DNA from: PALSA-1003 sp963741315
GTDB lineage: Bacteria > Pseudomonadota > Gammaproteobacteria > Burkholderiales > Casimicrobiaceae
Direction of reading: 5' to 3'
Length of the DNA: 64,000 nucleotides
Assembly (NCBI GenBank): GCA_963741315.1
Contig: CAVUHK010000002.1
Location: 186,001-250,000 of the forward strand
Below, piece after piece: positions 59,728 to 64,000 of the stretch. The notes beneath the pieces were generated by a model that saw nothing but the letters and a program-made list of their open reading frames with translations, had not been told where the DNA came from and did not search any database. The number at the start of each line of letters is the position of its first letter. Within the stretch, counting starts at the first letter, position 1. The translations under genes were made by a program, and so were the position numbers.

Positions 59728-62397
59728 ATGCAACCGTACCGCCACACCGACATCGAGACCGCCGCGCAGGCGCACTGGGCCGCGCGCGGAACGTTTGCTG
59801 CGACCGAGTCTTCGGGGAAGCCGAAATACTATTGCGTGTCGATGCTTCCGTATCCCTCTGGTGTGCTGCACATGGGTCATGTGCGCAACTACACCATCAA
59901 CGACATGATGTATCGGTACCTGCGCATGAACGGCTACAACGCGCTGATGCCGATGGGTTGGGACGCATTCGGACTGCCGGCGGAAAACGCCGCGATGAAA
60001 AGCAAGGTCCCGCCGGCGCAATGGACCTACGACAACATCGCGTACATGAAGAAACAGATGCAGGCGGTGGGACTGGCGATCGACTGGTCGCGCGAACTCG
60101 CCACCTGCAAGCCCGATTACTACCGCTGGAACCAGTGGCTGTTCCTGCGCATGCTCGAAAAGGGCATCGCCTACAAGAAGACCGGCGTGGTCAACTGGGA
60201 TCCGGCCGACCAGACGGTGCTCGCCAACGAGCAGGTGATCGACGGCCGTGGCTGGCGCTCGGGCGCGCTGGTGGAAAAGCGCGAAATCCCGATGTACTAC
60301 CTGCGCATCACCGATTACGCCGACGAGCTGCTCGACAACCTGCCCAACATGACCGGCTGGCCCGAGCGCGTGCGCACGATGCAGGCCAACTGGATCGGCC
60401 GCAGCGAAGGCGTGCGCTTTGCCTTTCCGCACGCGATCCGCGACGCCGCGGGAGCGCCGATCGGCGAGGGCAAGCTGTGGGTGTTCACGACCCGCGCCGA
60501 CACCATCATGGGTGCGACCTTCTGCGCAGTTGCCGCCGAGCATCCGCTGGCAACGCTTGCGGCACGCTCGAATCCGGCGCTGGCCACGTTCATCGAAGAG
60601 TGCAAGCGCGGCAGCGTGATCGAATCCGATCTGGCGACCATGGACAAGAAGGGCATGGCGACCGGCTTGTCGGTGCAGCATCCACTGACCGGCGAGGCGG
60701 TGCCGGTCTGGGTCGGCAACTACGTGCTGATGGCGTATGGCGAGGGCGCGGTGATGGGCGTGCCCGGACACGACGAGCGCGATCTCGCCTTCGCCAACAA
60801 GTATGGCCTGGCGGTGAAACAGGTCATCGACGTGAAGGGCCCGGACGGGAAGTCGATACCGTTCACGCGCAGCGCGTGGCGCGAGGAATTCGCGGACAAG
60901 GAGCATGGCGTCTGCATTCACTCCGGCAAGTACGATGGCCTCGCCTACAAGGCAGCAGTCGACGCCATCGCCGCAGACCTCGCGGCGATGGGACTGGGCG
61001 AGAAGAAGATCACCTATCGCCTGCGCGACTGGGGCATCTCGCGCCAGCGTTACTGGGGCACGCCGATTCCGATCGTCCACTGCGCCAAGTGCGGCGACGT
61101 GCCTGTCCCCGAGAGGGACCTGCCGGTGGTGCTGCCGGAAGATTGCGTGCCCGATGGCACCGGCAATCCGCTGGCCAAACGTGCCGATTTTGTCGACACG
61201 CCCTGCCCGAAGTGTGGCGCGCCCGCGAAACGCGAGACCGACACCATGGATACCTTCGTCGACTCGGCGTGGTACTACATGCGCTACGCGTGCCCCGGCG
61301 CGGCGACCATGGTCGATGCGCGCAACGAATACTGGAACCCGATGGACCAGTACATCGGTGGCATCGAGCACGCGATCCTGCACCTGCTCTACGCGCGCTT
61401 CTGGACCAAGGTGATGCGCGACATGGGCCTGGTCGATTACGGCGAGCCGTTCACGCGCCTGATGACGCAGGGCATGCTGCTCAATCACAGCTACTTCCGT
61501 CGCGGCGAGTCCGGCGGTATCGACTACTTTGCGCCCGAGGATGTCGAGGTGACCCACGATGCCGACGGCCATATATCGGGCGGCAAGCTGAAGAGCGACG
61601 GCATCCCCGTCGAGTACGGCGGCACGAGCAAGATGTCGAAGAGCGAGAAGAATGGCATCGATCCGCAGGACTTCATACGCGACTACGGCGCCGACACCGC
61701 GCGCATGTTCGTGATGTTCGCCGGGCCGCCCGAGGAATCCGCGCTGTGGTCCGACGCTGGTGCGGAAGGCGCCTTTCGCTTTCTCAAGCGCCTGTGGGCA
61801 TATGGTCAGCAGCTCGCGGAACTGCCGCCATCGCCCGCGGTTGTCGACTGGGTCGCCGCAGCGCAGGAATTGCGCGCAGTGCGCCGCGAGCTCCACGTCC
61901 ACCTCAAGCAGGCGGACGATGACTACCAGCGCATCAAGTACAACACCGTCGTCTCGGCGGGGATGAAGATGCTCAACGCGCTCGAGCGGTTGCCATCCAC
62001 CGCGACGCCGGCCGCGAACGCTCTCGCCCGCGAAGGCATGTCGCTGCTCCTGCGCGTGCTCAATCCCGTCGTCCCGCACATCACGCACGCCTTGTGGGAG
62101 CAGCTGGGCTATGCCGCGGCGCACGGCGACATTGTCGATGCGCCGTGGCCGCGGGTCGACCAGGCGGCGCTCGCGCAGGAAGAGATCGAGCTGGTGTTGC
62201 AGGTCAACGGCAAGCTCAGGGGTAAACTCACCGTTGCCGCGGGCGCCGACACCGCCACGATCGAGGCCGTGGCGATCGCATCGACGCACGTGCAGCGCGC
62301 GATGAACGAAGGGCCGCGCGGCAGTCCCGCCAAGGTGCTGCGCGTCATCGTCGTGCCCAAGCGGCTGGTCAATGTCGTCCTGGCCGCACCGGCCTGA
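59728..62397 (+). CDS. leuS: Leucyl-tRNA synthetase LeuS
   Basis: Class I synthetase charging tRNA-Leu. The 889-residue protein has the HIGH-type motif PSGVLHMGHVRNY, the CP1 editing domain (about 225-420, with TTRADTIMGATF and GHDERD), a zinc-like CxxC pair (CAKCG, CPKCG) and KMSKS in YGGTSKMSKSEKNGIDP, then the anticodon-binding region. The frame is open upstream but MQPYRHTDIE is the family N-terminus. It overlaps the next frame by one base (TGATG). Confidence 0.98.
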   Translation: MQPYRHTDIETAAQAHWAARGTFAATESSGKPKYYCVSMLPYPSGVLHMGHVRNYTINDMMYRYLRMNGYNALMPMGWDAFGLPAENAAMKSKVPPAQWTYDNIAYMKKQMQAVGLAIDWSRELATCKPDYYRWNQWLFLRMLEKGIAYKKTGVVNWDPADQTVLANEQVIDGRGWRSGALVEKREIPMYYLRITDYADELLDNLPNMTGWPERVRTMQANWIGRSEGVRFAFPHAIRDAAGAPIGEGKLWVFTTRADTIMGATFCAVAAEHPLATLAARSNPALATFIEECKRGSVIESDLATMDKKGMATGLSVQHPLTGEAVPVWVGNYVLMAYGEGAVMGVPGHDERDLAFANKYGLAVKQVIDVKGPDGKSIPFTRSAWREEFADKEHGVCIHSGKYDGLAYKAAVDAIAADLAAMGLGEKKITYRLRDWGISRQRYWGTPIPIVHCAKCGDVPVPERDLPVVLPEDCVPDGTGNPLAKRADFVDTPCPKCGAPAKRETDTMDTFVDSAWYYMRYACPGAATMVDARNEYWNPMDQYIGGIEHAILHLLYARFWTKVMRDMGLVDYGEPFTRLMTQGMLLNHSYFRRGESGGIDYFAPEDVEVTHDADGHISGGKLKSDGIPVEYGGTSKMSKSEKNGIDPQDFIRDYGADTARMFVMFAGPPEESALWSDAGAEGAFRFLKRLWAYGQQLAELPPSPAVVDWVAAAQELRAVRRELHVHLKQADDDYQRIKYNTVVSAGMKMLNALERLPSTATPAANALAREGMSLLLRVLNPVVPHITHALWEQLGYAAAHGDIVDAPWPRVDQAALAQEEIELVLQVNGKLRGKLTVAAGADTATIEAVAIASTHVQRAMNEGPRGSPAKVLRVIVVPKRLVNVVLAAPA

Positions 62398-62414
62398 TGG
62401 CGGAGGGTTCCGTG

Positions 62415-63170
62415 ATGCGTCCTGACTTTCAAGGCAGCGTCGGCGTCGCGCGACGATGCGCCTGGCAGCGCTATGCCGCGGGTGCGGCCGCGCTGGCCAT
62501 CGCGGTCTCGGCGTGCACGCGCAACGAGGACAAGCCGCTGCCGGCCGATGCCAAGGCGCGCACCGAGTTCGTCGATGCGCAGGCCGCGAAGCTGACCGAG
62601 TCGGACCGGCGGCAACTCGCACGCTTCATGGCGCGCGTCCAGGCGCAGGAGAAGAGCGGCGGACCGGTACCGACGGTCTCGATCGCCAAGGCGCTGGAAA
62701 TGCAGGCAGCCTACGACAAGGCTGTGGGCGAGGCCCAGAAGCGCTATCAGGAGCAGCTTGCCGCGGCCAGCGCGGAAGTACGCGTCGTCGTTCGCGAGCA
62801 GGGGCTAGTGAAGGACGACACCGGCAAGTCGCCCTCGGGCAAAGTCCTGCGCTACGTGCTGGACGTGACCAACACCGGCAAACGCACCATCGACCGGCTG
62901 GTGCTGCGCGTCGACTTTCGCGACGCGTCGGGCAAGTACCAGGCGTCGGTGCCTGCACTCGAGCTCAAGGGACCACTGAAATCCGGTGACGCGGGACGCA
63001 CGACGCAGCTTCTGCCGCTCAACCCGCAGTATCAGCAGGCCATCCTCGACACAGGCACCGCGCAGATCAGCGCCGCGCCGGCGCAGATCGTCTTCGCCGA
63101 CGGCGAGAAGATCGAACCCGGCGAGCAACTCAAGGCGCTCGAGACGCTGAGCCGCGCGAAGATCGAATAG
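62415..63170 (+). CDS. Lipoprotein of unknown function between leuS and lptE
   Basis: A 251-residue protein with lipobox VSAC (Cys about 35), a charged helical stretch (KARTEFVDAQAAKLTESDRRQLARFMARVQ and DKAVGEAQKRYQEQLAAASA) and a beta domain beginning LRYVLDVTNTGKRTIDRLVLRVDFRDASGKY that resembles FxLYD-type folds. The ATG at 62415 follows GGAGGG; one at 62397 overlaps leuS. Gene order suggests an envelope role. Confidence 0.82.
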   Translation: MRPDFQGSVGVARRCAWQRYAAGAAALAIAVSACTRNEDKPLPADAKARTEFVDAQAAKLTESDRRQLARFMARVQAQEKSGGPVPTVSIAKALEMQAAYDKAVGEAQKRYQEQLAAASAEVRVVVREQGLVKDDTGKSPSGKVLRYVLDVTNTGKRTIDRLVLRVDFRDASGKYQASVPALELKGPLKSGDAGRTTQLLPLNPQYQQAILDTGTAQISAAPAQIVFADGEKIEPGEQLKALETLSRAKIE

Positions 63171-63172
63171 CC

Positions 63173-63727
63173 GTGTCAGGCGCACAGCACAGCCCGCCAT
63201 CGGGCGGCACCCCCCGGCATGCTTCGCATGCTCGCGCGCGCCACCTGCTGGCCGCAATCCTGGTCGCAGGCGCGCTCGCCGGCTGCGGATTTCACCTGCG
63301 CGGCGAGGCGGACTTCGCGTTTTCAACCGTGTACCTCAATTCGCCGGCGACGTCGCCGATGACCACCCCATTGCGGCGTTCGCTGGAAAGCGCCGGCACC
63401 GCCAAGGTCCTGACGACCGCCGAGAGTGCGCAGGTGGTGCTCGACATCAACAGCGTCGAGGACAACAAGCACATCCTGTCGCTGTCGAGCGGGGGTAAGG
63501 TGTTCGAGTTCCTGCTGACCAAGCGCGTCCTGTTCCGCGTGCACGACAAGGACGGCAACGACTGGCTGCCGACCTCGGAAGTCATCGTGCGCCGCACCTA
63601 CACCTACAGCGATACCGAAGCGCTGGCCAAGGAATACGAGGAACAGCGGCTGTGGCGCGAAATGCAGACCGACGCAATACAGCAAATCGTGCGCCGCCTG
63701 CAATCGGCTCGAACCCCGGCCGCGTAA
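63173..63727 (+). CDS. lptE: LPS-assembly lipoprotein LptE
   Basis: Outer-membrane lipoprotein that plugs the LptD barrel. The 184 residues have a lipobox and the family start LAGCGFHLRGEADFAFSTVYL, with the two-helix/four-strand fold and RTYTYSDTEALAKEYEEQRLWREMQTDA. The leuS-lptE-holA order is conserved in proteobacteria. The start is a GTG two bases after the preceding stop; the pre-lipobox segment is long and Arg/His-rich. Confidence 0.94.
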   Translation: MSGAQHSPPSGGTPRHASHARARHLLAAILVAGALAGCGFHLRGEADFAFSTVYLNSPATSPMTTPLRRSLESAGTAKVLTTAESAQVVLDINSVEDNKHILSLSSGGKVFEFLLTKRVLFRVHDKDGNDWLPTSEVIVRRTYTYSDTEALAKEYEEQRLWREMQTDAIQQIVRRLQSARTPAA

Positions 63728-63742
63728 CCTGATTCGCCCTCG

Positions 63743-64000
63743 ATGCAACTCGCGCCGACGCAGCTCGCCGCGCATCTCGCCAAGGGACTCGCGGCGCTGT
63801 ACATCGTCCACGGCGACGAGCCGCTGCTGGCCATCGAGGCCGGTGACCAGATTCGCGCCGCCGCGCGCGCGGCAGGTTGCACGGAGCGTGAAGTGCTGGT
63901 GGTCGAACCGGGCTTCAAGTGGGACGCCTTCCAGGGCGCCAGCCGCAACCTCGGCCTGTTCGGCGATCGCACCCTGATCGATTTGCGTATTCCCACGGGC
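63743..64000 (+). CDS. holA: DNA polymerase III delta subunit HolA (5' part)
   Basis: Clamp-loader subunit. The visible 86 codons start MQLAPTQLAAHLAKGLAALY, followed by IVHGDEPLLAIEAGDQIR, the usual HolA N-terminus with a degenerate P-loop region. The window ends inside the gene. Follows lptE by 15 bases. Confidence 0.93.
   Translation, partial: MQLAPTQLAAHLAKGLAALYIVHGDEPLLAIEAGDQIRAAARAAGCTEREVLVVEPGFKWDAFQGASRNLGLFGDRTLIDLRIPTG

Noticed and set aside
63205..63235. GCATGCTTCGCATGC inverted repeat inside the lptE signal region
   Set aside because: Lies within the coding sequence and is short; not evidence of an element.

Overview
The window is a GC-rich stretch of a betaproteobacterial chromosome, most like the order Burkholderiales. 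This rests on gene order and protein features: mlaFEDACB, an ABC-2 exporter, ibaG, murA and the his genes on one strand; kdsD-kdsC-lptC-lptA-lptB-rpoN-hpf-ptsN-hprK-rapZ on the other; a DksA that keeps only one zinc-finger cysteine; a HslV with a six-residue propeptide. Coding density is high and most neighbouring genes overlap by 1-11 bases. No tRNA, prophage, transposase or CRISPR array was seen.

Layout. 1-6.1 kb (-): histidine biosynthesis hisG-D-[EthD-like gene]-C-B-H-A-F, with hisF cut by the window edge. 6.2-13.3 kb (-): mlaF-E-D-A-C-B phospholipid transport, an ABC exporter pair, ibaG and murA. 13.4-23.3 kb: a divergent Kef-type antiporter (-), then Kdo synthesis, LPS export, sigma-54, ribosome hibernation and PTS-Ntr/HprK/RapZ signalling (+). 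23.3-30 kb (+): ubiX (frameshifted as written), a LON-substrate-domain protein, yebC, ruvCAB, ybgC and tolQRA without tolB-pal. 30-43 kb: mixed operons, including a PilZ-like protein, a periplasmic FKBP, a ferredoxin-NADP reductase, an SPFH/DUF4019/zinc-ribbon membrane module, dsbC, a UbiH-type hydroxylase, hslV, a duplicated STAS protein, sodB, a 31-residue membrane protein and a PuuD-type membrane protein. 43-49 kb: dksA, pyrC, RNase P RNA, a carotenoid-desaturase-like oxidase, fabI and two lipoproteins. 49-53 kb: a sigma-54 activator followed by a -24/-12 promoter and a lower-GC secreted hydrolase. 53-64 kb: hslU, a permease, an MhpD-type hydratase, dsbD with a redoxin, a GDT1-type Mn/Ca transporter, leuS, a lipoprotein, lptE and the start of holA.

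Functionally this is mainly a cell-envelope and housekeeping region: LPS precursor and transport genes (kdsD, kdsC, lptC, lptA, lptB, lptE), outer-membrane lipid asymmetry (mla), Tol energisation, periplasmic thiol chemistry (dsbC, dsbD, redoxin), with rpoN and one of its likely client circuits about 30 kb apart.

The less ordinary signals are: (i) a dispersed repeat of about 78 bp whose copies all start on the stop codon of the upstream gene and, in two cases, end on the GTG start of the downstream gene; (ii) a one-base frameshift in ubiX; (iii) a recurring arrangement of a -10 hexamer exactly six bases before a start codon, suggesting leaderless transcripts; (iv) an SPFH protein fused to an excisionase-like helix-turn-helix, beside a zinc-ribbon membrane protein; (v) a STAS protein made of two duplicated helical-STAS units; (vi) the sigma-54 circuit; (vii) separated hslV and hslU.
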